Below are positions 1-4,642 of a DNA stretch of 6,472 nucleotides, piece by piece; within the stretch, counting starts at the first letter, position 1, and each line of letters opens with the position of its first letter. The translations under genes and the position numbers were made by a program. Location: positions 1 through 6,472 of the forward strand of contig CAMOYW010000057.1 in the NCBI GenBank assembly GCA_946630405.1, written 5' to 3'. Under the pieces are notes generated by a model. It saw nothing but the letters and a program-made list of their open reading frames with translations, was not told the DNA's origin and made no database searches. This DNA is from an uncultured Clostridia bacterium (GTDB lineage: Bacteria; Bacillota; Clostridia; Lachnospirales; CAG-274).

Positions 1-357
1 TATCACGGTTATCCTTGCCTCGGGTATCTCGTCTTTTATAAGGTTTGCGGCATTTCTTGCACTTTGACAGCTTCCGCTGAGCTTTGCGGACATACAAATG
101 CAGATTATATCGTAACCGGGTTTTGCGTATTCTTCAAAAGCATCCGCATAGTCGGAAACGGCAGGGCAGGAAGTTTTGGGTATTATTCCGCCCGAAGCTT
201 TTTGATAGAACTCAAACTGACTGAGCTCCTCGCCCTCCTTGCGGTAAATTTCGCCGTCAAAGCTGACATAAAGCGGAACGACCTTTATGAAATTGTCCTG
301 TATATCCTTCGGATTAAGGTCTGCGGCGCTGTCGCAAATAAGTTTTATGGGTCTCAT
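1..357 (-). CDS. DegV family fatty-acid-binding protein (FakB-like), N-terminal part, cut by left edge
   Basis: The first 119 residues of a DegV-family protein; members are about 280 residues, so the C-terminal lipid-binding domain lies outside the window. FakB members bind a fatty acid and present it to the FakA kinase for phospholipid synthesis. Seen in the sequence: the N-terminal ICDSAADL (residues 7-14, family form TDSTADL), PLYV (28-31), TSCPAVSDY (62-70, family TSQPS region) and SAKLSGSCQSA (90-100, family SSGLSGTYQSA). In FakB proteins the Thr-Ser and Ser-Gly loops contact the fatty-acid carboxylate; assigning these residues to that role is by analogy. The ATG (357-355) overlaps the TGA of the upstream regulator gene (TGATG), and a GGAG lies 8 bases before it, so the two genes are probably translationally coupled. 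An in-frame GTG one codon earlier is an alternative start. No fakA or other lipid gene is visible to confirm the lipid role. Confidence 0.88.
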   Translation of the reverse strand, partial: MRPIKLICDSAADLNPKDIQDNFIKVVPLYVSFDGEIYRKEGEELSQFEFYQKASGGIIPKTSCPAVSDYADAFEEYAKPGYDIICICMSAKLSGSCQSARNAANLIKDEIPEARITVI

Positions 358-800
358 CACAATGTCTCCGGAATGGGTATCCCTCTCGGCTCAACGGGGG
401 TCGAGAAAACTATCTGTGTGCTCGTTTTACCGAATTTTTGAAGTCTGCCTATAAACTCGTCAAGATCCATGGTACTTTGGAAGGTGACCTTTAAAAGCAT
501 GCTGTATTCTCCCGTTACGCAGTTGCATTCAAGCACGTTGGGTTCAGCCTGTATAAAGGGGTAGAATTCCTTTTTCTGCTCGGGCTGCATTTCAAGGTTT
601 ATAAATGCGGTTATGTGATAGCCGAGCTTTTGCCTGTCCACACGCACACGGTAGTTTTGTATTATCCCCGATTTTTCGAGATGGTCTATTCTTGAAGAAA
701 CTGCGGGAGAGGAAAGAAACACCTGCTCCGCAATATTTTTGAGCGGTGTTCTTGCGTTTTGCTGCAATATTTCAAGTATTTTCTTATCTATTTTGTCCAA
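357..800 (-). CDS. Lrp/AsnC family transcriptional regulator
   Basis: A 147-residue DNA-binding regulator of normal length for the feast/famine family. Residues 1-50 form the winged helix-turn-helix: DKIDKKILEILQQNAR is the typical start, and the recognition helix is around LSSPAVSSRIDHLEKSGII (29-47). Residues about 65-140 form the RAM effector and oligomerisation domain, with VTGEYSMLLKV (95-105) where most members have a G-x-Y-D loop. Family members usually sense amino acids and act as dimers to octamers; the effector here is unknown. The start is TTG (800-798): an in-frame TAA lies a few codons upstream and the only other in-frame candidate is ATT just before it. A GGTGA lies 4 bases before that ATT-TTG pair, so initiation looks weak, and low-level autoregulated expression would fit. 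It overlaps by one base the start of the DegV-like gene that follows, so the two form one operon. Confidence 0.93.
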   Translation of the reverse strand: MDKIDKKILEILQQNARTPLKNIAEQVFLSSPAVSSRIDHLEKSGIIQNYRVRVDRQKLGYHITAFINLEMQPEQKKEFYPFIQAEPNVLECNCVTGEYSMLLKVTFQSTMDLDEFIGRLQKFGKTSTQIVFSTPVEPRGIPIPETL

Positions 801-830
801 AATATCACCGGACCTTTCAAATCCAAGTTA

Positions 831-917
831 ACACCGATCAAAGGATGAAATTATCATTGTTTGTAATTGCTGCGCAACCGCATATCTATGCTGACTGATT
901 TTGACCCGAATCGGTGC
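831..917 (-). promoter_or_regulatory. Leader of the lrp-like gene with a separated inverted repeat
   Basis: Within the predicted untranslated leader, CACCGAT (plus strand 832-838) and ATCGGTG (910-916) are perfect 7-base inverted copies 71 bases apart. They could pair in the mRNA or serve as spaced half-sites for autoregulation, which is common in Lrp-family genes. Seven bases can match by chance, so this is weak. Two tiny ATG frames of about 9 codons exist in the leader, but neither has a ribosome binding site. Confidence 0.2.
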
Positions 918-944
918 TTTCCTAAAAAAATTAAGACATCTGCT

Positions 945-973
945 ATAATAACATAATTATTTTTAGTTGTCCA
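945..973 (-). promoter_or_regulatory. Sigma-A-type promoter for the lrp-like/degV-like operon
   Basis: On the minus strand, TGGACA (968-973) and TATTAT (945-950) are separated by 17 bases; each hexamer differs from consensus at one position. Transcription would begin near 938, giving an unusually long leader of about 138 bases before the TTG start. No other pair in this gap is as good. Confidence 0.6.
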
Positions 974-1021
974 TACCTATTTTAAGGTTAATGCTTATTT
1001 TTAACGGAATTTTTGAAACAG

Positions 1022-1048
1022 AAAAGGCGATGCCAAACGGCACCGCCT
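1022..1048 (-). terminator. Intrinsic terminator of the repeat-lipoprotein gene
   Basis: On the minus strand a 10-base stem (AGGCGGTGCC / GGCATCGCCT, with one G-U wobble) and a GTTT loop run into TTTTC. On the plus strand the same position would be an A-C mismatch, so the structure favours minus-strand RNA. It lies 25 bases past the stop codon of the lipoprotein gene. Confidence 0.75.
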
Positions 1049-1072
1049 GTATATGATTTATTTGGCAAACAA

Positions 1073-1414
1073 TTAAGCCTGTGTAGCCTCTTCGGTAGAC
1101 TCAGCCTCTGTCTCGCCCTCAGCAGTCTCAGCTTTGGTCTCATCCTCAGCCTTTGTCTCGCCCTCAACGGTCTCAGCCTCAGTCGCATCCTCAGCCTTTG
1201 TCTCGCCCTCAGCGGTCTCAGCCTCAGTCGCATCCTCAGCCTTTGTCTCGCCTTCAGCGGTCTCAGCCTCTGTTGTATCCTCTACGGAAGCTTCCTCTAC
1301 TGTAGCCTCTTCAACAGTAGTCTCCTCAGTAGTACCCTGCTGTGCGGAGTTACAAGCTGTGAAAGCCATACCTAAAGATAATACAAGTGCGCCTAATAAT
1401 AATGTCTTTTTCAT
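1073..1414 (-). CDS. Small acidic lipoprotein made of Glu/Ala/Thr-rich tandem repeats
   Basis: A 113-residue predicted exported lipoprotein of unknown function. Residues 1-20 are a signal peptide (MKKTLLLGALVLSLGMAFTA), followed by the lipidated Cys21; the lipobox reads FTAC, with Phe at -3 slightly unusual but acceptable. The rest is low-complexity and strongly acidic. Residues 26-48 are loose VEEA/T pentads. Residues 49-108 are four 15-residue repeats of the form EAETAEGETKAEDAT; the first three are almost identical and the last is degenerate. No globular domain, enzyme motif or cell-wall anchor is visible, so it is probably an extended, negatively charged chain tethered to the outer face of the membrane. 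It ends in ATQA. The ATG has AGAGG 10 bases upstream. The gene stands alone between its own promoter with PHO-type boxes and its own terminator. Being lipid-anchored and short, it could act as a cation-binding surface polymer, but that is a guess. Confidence 0.85.
   Translation of the reverse strand: MKKTLLLGALVLSLGMAFTACNSAQQGTTEETTVEEATVEEASVEDTTEAETAEGETKAEDATEAETAEGETKAEDATEAETVEGETKAEDETKAETAEGETEAESTEEATQA
1091..1270 (-). repeat. Four tandem 45-bp repeats inside the lipoprotein gene
   Basis: The unit encodes EAETAEGETKAEDAT. The three upstream copies (plus 1136-1270) differ from each other at only a few bases, while the fourth (1091-1135) has diverged. Because 45 is a multiple of three, gain or loss of a unit by slippage or recombination keeps the reading frame. 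Near-identity at the DNA level points to recent duplication. Confidence 0.9.
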
Positions 1415-1452
1415 GATCTTGATCCTCTTTCCTTTGAAAAAATTCTCTTTCT

Positions 1453-1475
1453 AAATGCCTGACTCATAGGCATTT
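1453..1475 (-). promoter_or_regulatory. Hairpin in the leader of the lipoprotein mRNA
   Basis: AAATGCCT (1453-1460) and AGGCATTT (1468-1475) are perfect 8-base inverted copies around a 7-base loop. The hairpin lies within the predicted leader of about 108 bases, 38 bases before the ATG. On the minus strand it is followed by AGAAAGAG rather than a T-run, so it is not a terminator for this gene. An mRNA-stabilising hairpin or a protein site is possible. Confidence 0.45.
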
Positions 1476-1528
1476 TGGTATAGGAAACTCTAAATCTTAT
1501 GGGAGTGTCCTAACCTTTGAACATAAAG

Positions 1529-1582
1529 AGTATAGTATAAGTTTGTGAACAAATTATGAACAAAATGTAAATAAAATATGAA
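1529..1582 (-). promoter_or_regulatory. PhoP-type operator (four 11-bp-phased boxes) and -10 of the lipoprotein gene
   Basis: Read on the minus strand there are four hexamers fitting TT[ACT]A[CT]A, the box known for B. subtilis PhoP: TTCATA (1577-1582), TTTACA (1566-1571), TTCATA (1555-1560) and TTCACA (1544-1549). Their starts are exactly 11 bases apart. A TATACT -10 follows at 1529-1534, 9 bases after the last box; another overlaps at 1534-1539. There is no good -35 hexamer, as expected for an activator-dependent promoter. With the start near 1522, the boxes span about -60 to -22, the usual position of PhoP core sites at activated promoters. The last two boxes, with flanks (TTGTTCATAATTTGTTCACA), also resemble the enterobacterial Pho box. 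That PhoP itself binds here is inference. Confidence 0.65.
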
Positions 1583-1741
1583 CAGGGCTATTTTGCTTTA
1601 TTTTGGATAAATGGTGCAATTCTAACCTGAAAAATCATCTTTTTGTGTGCATTTTGTACTGTTACGTATTTCGCTTTTTGATATTGTGTATGCTTTTGGC
1701 GCTTCGTTATTTTACAGTTTTGACACAAAACGCAAAATAAG
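1583..1741. other. AT-rich spacer between divergent promoters
   Basis: About 160 bases between the PHO-type boxes and the next operon's promoter. I see no reading frame with a ribosome binding site and no strong hairpin. A perfect TTGACA at 1720-1725 has no -10 at a usable distance. Confidence 0.5.
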
Positions 1742-1770
1742 TTGCTTTAATTTGAAAAATATTGTATAAT
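1742..1770 (+). promoter_or_regulatory. Sigma-A-type promoter of the zinc-ribbon/DUF2752/glmU operon
   Basis: TTGCTT (1742-1747) and a perfect TATAAT (1765-1770) are separated by 17 bases. Transcription would start near 1777, only a few bases before the AGAAGG at 1780-1785. Confidence 0.65.
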
Positions 1771-1793
1771 GCTTTAAAAAGAAGGTACGAAAT

Positions 1794-2489
1794 TTGGGGT
1801 TTGTTATGGCAAAGAGAACAGGTAAAAAAGGTATCGTCGGAAAGAATGAATTCGGCGAGGATATATTTGAAATAGAATTAGACGAACAAAAGGAAAAGGC
1901 AAGCATCGAAAAGACAAGGGATGCCCTTGCCGTCGCATTTAAAGCGGGGCTTAAGCCGAAGGAAAAGATCGAGATAATCTGCCCCGAGTGCGGCAACGAG
2001 GTCGTGCTTGATGAGGATAACAAGTGTCCCGAATGTGGTTGTGAGTTTGAGGAGAACATAAAGGAATTTAAGCTGACAAAGTTCGGCGCTCTCATAACCG
2101 CTCTTTCGAGTATATTTTACCTCATGTTCATGGCTTTTATGTACTATACGGGCTATGACAGTGCGGTTTCCTCAAAATACAGAGAGATAAAGAAAATACT
2201 TCTTGATATAATCAACGACCCTACCGCAAGTAAGCTTATAGGAGCGGCGGCGCTGCTTCTTGCACTTTCCATACTTGTGGTGGCGGTAAGACCCAGAGGC
2301 ATGAAGCTTGCCATAAGCCTTTTGATGCTCTCCATTGCGGGACTTTCTCTTAGGCTGTTTTGGTTTTCACAGGCACAGACTCTGTTTTGCCCCTTTGCAT
2401 GGGCGCTTGTGGCGATGCCTGCGGTGCAGGTGTTCGGAGGCTTTTTCTGCTTCATTGATCAATTCATAAATCCCTCGGGTGCACCGTAA
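1794..2489 (+). CDS. Zinc-ribbon membrane protein of unknown function
   Basis: Up to 231 residues. I do not recognise a named family. Residues 1-60 are charged and soluble. A zinc ribbon follows, with CPEC at 63-66 and CPEC at 78-81 (plus Cys83), so four cysteines can bind one zinc. After it come about four hydrophobic segments near 96-120, 148-166, 170-190 and 200-222, with a charged loop at 128-148. This suggests a membrane protein with a cytoplasmic zinc ribbon. The start is uncertain. TTG at 1794 has AGAAGG 8 bases upstream, while ATG at 1806 (giving MAKRTGKK, 227 residues) has GGGG 6 bases upstream; the ATG gives the more usual N-terminus. The stop overlaps by one base the start of the DUF2752-like gene, so the two products are probably made together and may interact. 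The TATAAT promoter just upstream makes this the first gene of the operon ending in glmU. Confidence 0.8.
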   Translation: MGFVMAKRTGKKGIVGKNEFGEDIFEIELDEQKEKASIEKTRDALAVAFKAGLKPKEKIEIICPECGNEVVLDEDNKCPECGCEFEENIKEFKLTKFGALITALSSIFYLMFMAFMYYTGYDSAVSSKYREIKKILLDIINDPTASKLIGAAALLLALSILVVAVRPRGMKLAISLLMLSIAGLSLRLFWFSQAQTLFCPFAWALVAMPAVQVFGGFFCFIDQFINPSGAP

Positions 2490-2809
2490 TGATAGGCAAA
2501 ATTTGGAAAAATCCGTATTTTTGCCTGACAAGGATGTTTTTTCTTGCCGTGTACGGAGTGCTTGGCTCGGTAATGCTTTTGTTCGATCCCTTGCCCAGTG
2601 CCTGCAAGCTTGGGGCAAGTTGTCCGTTTTGCGGTGTTAGAAGGGCACTTTTGGCATTTTTCAGCCTTGATTTTAAAAAAGCCGATTCCTTAAACGGGCT
2701 TTATATCCTTGTTTTGGCGGTGTTTATCCTTATGCTGGCGGACGGGGTGCTTAATTTTAAAACAACATATAAATATTTTTTCATAAGAAAGGGAAAAAGA
2801 AATGAGTGA
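2489..2809 (+). CDS. DUF2752-like small membrane protein
   Basis: A 106-residue protein matching the small DUF2752 family, whose function is unknown. Its hallmark is CPFCGVRRAL (residues 45-54), where the family typically has CPxCGxTRA, followed by a short hydrophobic half-helix (52-60) and DFKKADSLNGL (61-71), the position of the family's G-D-x-x-x-A-x-x-x-N-P. Here NP reads NG. Hydrophobic segments lie at about 17-33 and 70-88, and the C-terminus is basic (KGKRNE). The two motif cysteines plus Cys39 could form a metal or disulfide site. The ATG shares its A with the preceding TAA (TAATG), and there is only a weak ribosome binding site, which favours coupled translation with the zinc-ribbon gene. 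The end overlaps glmU by 8 bases. Family assignment is by motif only. Confidence 0.8.
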   Translation: MIGKIWKNPYFCLTRMFFLAVYGVLGSVMLLFDPLPSACKLGASCPFCGVRRALLAFFSLDFKKADSLNGLYILVLAVFILMLADGVLNFKTTYKYFFIRKGKRNE

Positions 2810-4172
2810 TTTAAAGGTAGTCATACTTGCCGCAGGGCAGGGAACAAGAATGAAGTCGGATGTACCCAAGGTGCTTCACAAGGTACTTGATAAACCTATG
2901 GTGGAGTATGTTATCGATGCGAGCAAGGAAGTGGGCGCAAAGGATATTTGCGTGGTAATCGGTCATCAGTCGGCTATGGTAAAGTCTATCATAAAAGACA
3001 GATGTGACGACGTAAGCTTTGCCCTTCAAAAGGAACAGCTCGGTACGGGCCATGCCGTGATGCAGACGGGCGATTTTATCAACGAGGGCAATATACTTGT
3101 GCTTTGCGGAGATACTCCACTTATAAAGGCGGAGACCATAAAGGAATTTTTGGAATATCATGAAAAAGAGGGCAATGCCGTTACGGTAATGTCTATGTGT
3201 GTGGATGAACCTACGGGCTACGGCAGGATAATCCACGATAAATACGGAGCGTTTTTAAGAATAACCGAAGAAAAGGATGCTACCGAGGAAGAGAGAAAGA
3301 TATGTGAGGTAAATACGGGAGTATATATCTTCAAGGCGGAGGCACTTTGCGAGGCTCTCGGCAAGCTTAAAAACGACAATGCACAAAATGAATACTACCT
3401 TACCGATACGGTGGAGCTTATCGCTCAAAGCGGCAAAAACGTATCTGCGTTCATGGGTAAGGATGCCGATGAATTTATGGGCATCAACAACAAGCTTCAG
3501 CTTTCCCGTGCCATTGCCGTAATGAGAGACAGGATAAACACAAGGCTCATGCTCGACGGCGTGACTATAACCGACCCTTCAAGCACCTACATAGGCAGTG
3601 ATGTTAAAATAGACAGAGATACCATAATCTATCCCGGCTGTATGATAGAAGGAAAGACCGAGATAGGGAAAAGCTGTATCATAGGTCCCAACACCAAGAT
3701 AACCACATCCAAGATAGATGATTGTGTTACTATACTTACAAGCGTTCTTGACAGAGCAGAAATAAAGTCCATGACTACCGTAGGTCCTTTTGCATACCTT
3801 CGTCCCGATTCAAAGATAGGTGAGCATGTAAGGATAGGTGACTTTGTGGAGATCAAAAATTCCACCATTGACGACGGTACAAAGGTCAGCCACCTTACCT
3901 ATGTGGGCGACAGCGATGTGGGCAAGTGCGTAAACTTCGGCTGCGGTACCGTGACCGTAAACTATGACGGAAAAACAAAGAACCGCTGCAAGATAGGCGA
4001 CGGTGCATTCATAGGCTGTAACACCAACCTTGTTGCACCCGTTGAGGTGGCACCCGGCGCATATACAGCCGCAGGCTCCACCATTACCGAAAACGTGCCC
4101 GAAGACAGCCTTGCCATAGCAAGAAGCCGTCAGGAAAACAAAGAGGGCTGGAGAAAGAAAAGCAATAAATAA
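2802..4172 (+). CDS. glmU: Bifunctional N-acetylglucosamine-1-phosphate uridyltransferase / glucosamine-1-phosphate acetyltransferase
   Basis: A cytoplasmic enzyme that acetylates glucosamine-1-phosphate with acetyl-CoA and then joins it to UTP, giving UDP-GlcNAc for peptidoglycan and other wall polymers. At 456 residues it has the normal length. The uridyltransferase half (1-230) shows LAAGQGTRMKS (9-19), PKVLH (22-26), QLGTGHAV (79-86), CGDTPL (102-107, metal-binding Asp104), GYGRII (139-144), EVNTG (169-173) and Asn229. The left-handed beta-helix acetyltransferase half (about 250-456) shows Arg334 in GPFAYLRP, Lys352, the catalytic His364 in SHLTYVGD with Tyr367, NYDG (387-390) and a C-terminal SRQENKEGW (442-450). 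All key residues are present, so it should be active. GAAAGGG lies 8 bases before the ATG. It is the third gene of its operon and overlaps the DUF2752-like gene by 8 bases. In many Firmicutes glmU is near spoVG or prs; neither is here, which is a point of difference. Confidence 0.98.
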   Translation: MSDLKVVILAAGQGTRMKSDVPKVLHKVLDKPMVEYVIDASKEVGAKDICVVIGHQSAMVKSIIKDRCDDVSFALQKEQLGTGHAVMQTGDFINEGNILVLCGDTPLIKAETIKEFLEYHEKEGNAVTVMSMCVDEPTGYGRIIHDKYGAFLRITEEKDATEEERKICEVNTGVYIFKAEALCEALGKLKNDNAQNEYYLTDTVELIAQSGKNVSAFMGKDADEFMGINNKLQLSRAIAVMRDRINTRLMLDGVTITDPSSTYIGSDVKIDRDTIIYPGCMIEGKTEIGKSCIIGPNTKITTSKIDDCVTILTSVLDRAEIKSMTTVGPFAYLRPDSKIGEHVRIGDFVEIKNSTIDDGTKVSHLTYVGDSDVGKCVNFGCGTVTVNYDGKTKNRCKIGDGAFIGCNTNLVAPVEVAPGAYTAAGSTITENVPEDSLAIARSRQENKEGWRKKSNK

Positions 4173-4180
4173 TGAATAGG

Positions 4181-4207
4181 AAAGGCGGCATTGTGTCCGC
4201 CTTTTTT
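4181..4207 (+). terminator. Intrinsic terminator after glmU
   Basis: AAAGGCGG (4181-4188) pairs perfectly with CCGCCTTT (4197-4204) around an 8-base loop, and the T-run continues to 4207. It lies 8 bases after the glmU stop and separates the cell-wall operon from the metal-pump operon. Confidence 0.93.
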
Positions 4208-4229
4208 GCTGCAATTCGGTTAGTGTAGA

Positions 4230-4318
4230 GTATTTGCATAAAAATTGCTTGTCCGTATTCTTATAAAATATAATTATTAACACTATTTAAGTTAGGGTAT
4301 GGTACTTGCATAAAAATT
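4230..4318 (+). repeat. Two 17-bp direct repeats upstream of the metal-pump operon
   Basis: GTAYTTGCATAAAAATT occurs at 4230-4246 and 4302-4318, 72 bases apart and differing only at the Y position. The first copy reaches into the -35 of the upstream candidate promoter; the second lies between the two promoters. They are candidates for a regulator's binding sites. The core TTGCAT has half-site character, but I cannot name the regulator. Confidence 0.55.
4245..4274 (+). promoter_or_regulatory. Upstream candidate promoter (P1) of the metal-pump operon
   Basis: TTGCTT (4245-4250) and a perfect TATAAT (4269-4274) with an 18-base spacer. The hexamers match those of the zinc-ribbon/glmU operon promoter. 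Its start would be near 4281, giving a leader of about 120 bases that contains the second direct repeat. Confidence 0.45.
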
Positions 4319-4345
4319 TGTATCGGAAATTTGTTGCTTTTTTAC

Positions 4346-4374
4346 TTGAAATATCTTTGATAAAGTTGTATCAT
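4346..4374 (+). promoter_or_regulatory. Proximal promoter (P2) of the metal-pump operon with an overlapping palindrome
   Basis: TTGAAA (4346-4351) and TATCAT (4369-4374) are 17 bases apart, each one base from consensus. The start would be near 4381, just before the ribosome binding site. The spacer and -10 carry alternating TATC/GATA motifs: TATCTTTGATA (4352-4362) and TGATA-6-TATCA (4358-4373). This is a possible repressor operator. Confidence 0.55.
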
Positions 4375-4399
4375 TATTGCCATAAAGGAGGCGATTAAT

Positions 4400-4642
4400 A
4401 TGTTAAATTGCTTTAAAAATGAAAAATTTCTCTGCGGTGTATGCGGAGCGTTGACGGTTATCGTTGCAAACAAGATAGTTAAGGCTCAGGCGACAAGAAA
4501 AATCGCCGTTAAGGGCTTAGCCGGCGGTATGAAGCTGCATGCGGATGCCAAGGCTGCTTTCCGTGACATGATGGATCAGGCGGAGGATATCTGTTGTGAC
4601 GCCAAGTCCGAGGCAGGTATTGCAGACAATGAAAAGGTTTGA
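4400..4642 (+). CDS. Small one-helix protein, DUF6110-like/PacL-like partner of the metal ATPase
   Basis: An 80-residue protein with a perfect AAGGAGG 8 bases before its ATG. A short N-terminus (LNCFKNEKF) leads into one hydrophobic segment at about 11-27, which starts with a CGVC motif (Cys12, Cys15). After it come a basic amphipathic stretch, KIVKAQATRKIAVKGLAGGM (25-44), and an acidic helix (46-70) ending in EDICCDAKSE with Cys65-Cys66. Layout and wording resemble small DUF6110 proteins of Clostridia, and also mycobacterial PacL proteins (DUF1490), which sit beside P-type ATPases, tether and stabilise them in the membrane, and bind metal. PacL1 has a C-terminal metal motif; none is seen here, so the cysteines are the candidate ligands. 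It overlaps the ATPase start by 14 bases, implying coupled translation. The PacL analogy is inference from length, topology and position, not proven homology. Confidence 0.8.
   Translation: MLNCFKNEKFLCGVCGALTVIVANKIVKAQATRKIAVKGLAGGMKLHADAKAAFRDMMDQAEDICCDAKSEAGIADNEKV

Noticed and set aside
64..441. Plus-strand open frame of 125 codons
   Set aside because: It is antisense to the DegV-like and Lrp-like genes, both of which have clear family motifs.
941..949. Plus-strand TGCTATAAT, a perfect extended -10
   Set aside because: It overlaps the AT-rich -10 of the minus-strand promoter, has no -35, and would transcribe only antisense to the lipoprotein gene. An antisense RNA cannot be excluded but nothing else supports it.
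1091..1270. Regular repeats considered as a CRISPR array
   Set aside because: The 45-bp units are contiguous with no unique spacers and lie within a coding frame.
1013..1454. Plus-strand open frames of 120 and 106 codons rich in Ser, Leu and Val
   Set aside because: They are the antisense reading of the 45-bp repeats; they lack ribosome binding sites, and the minus-strand frame has a clean lipoprotein signal and terminator.
1720..1725. Perfect TTGACA as a -35 for the zinc-ribbon operon
   Set aside because: The TATAAT at 1765 is 39 bases away and no -10 occurs at 16-18 bases; TTGCTT at 1742 is correctly spaced.
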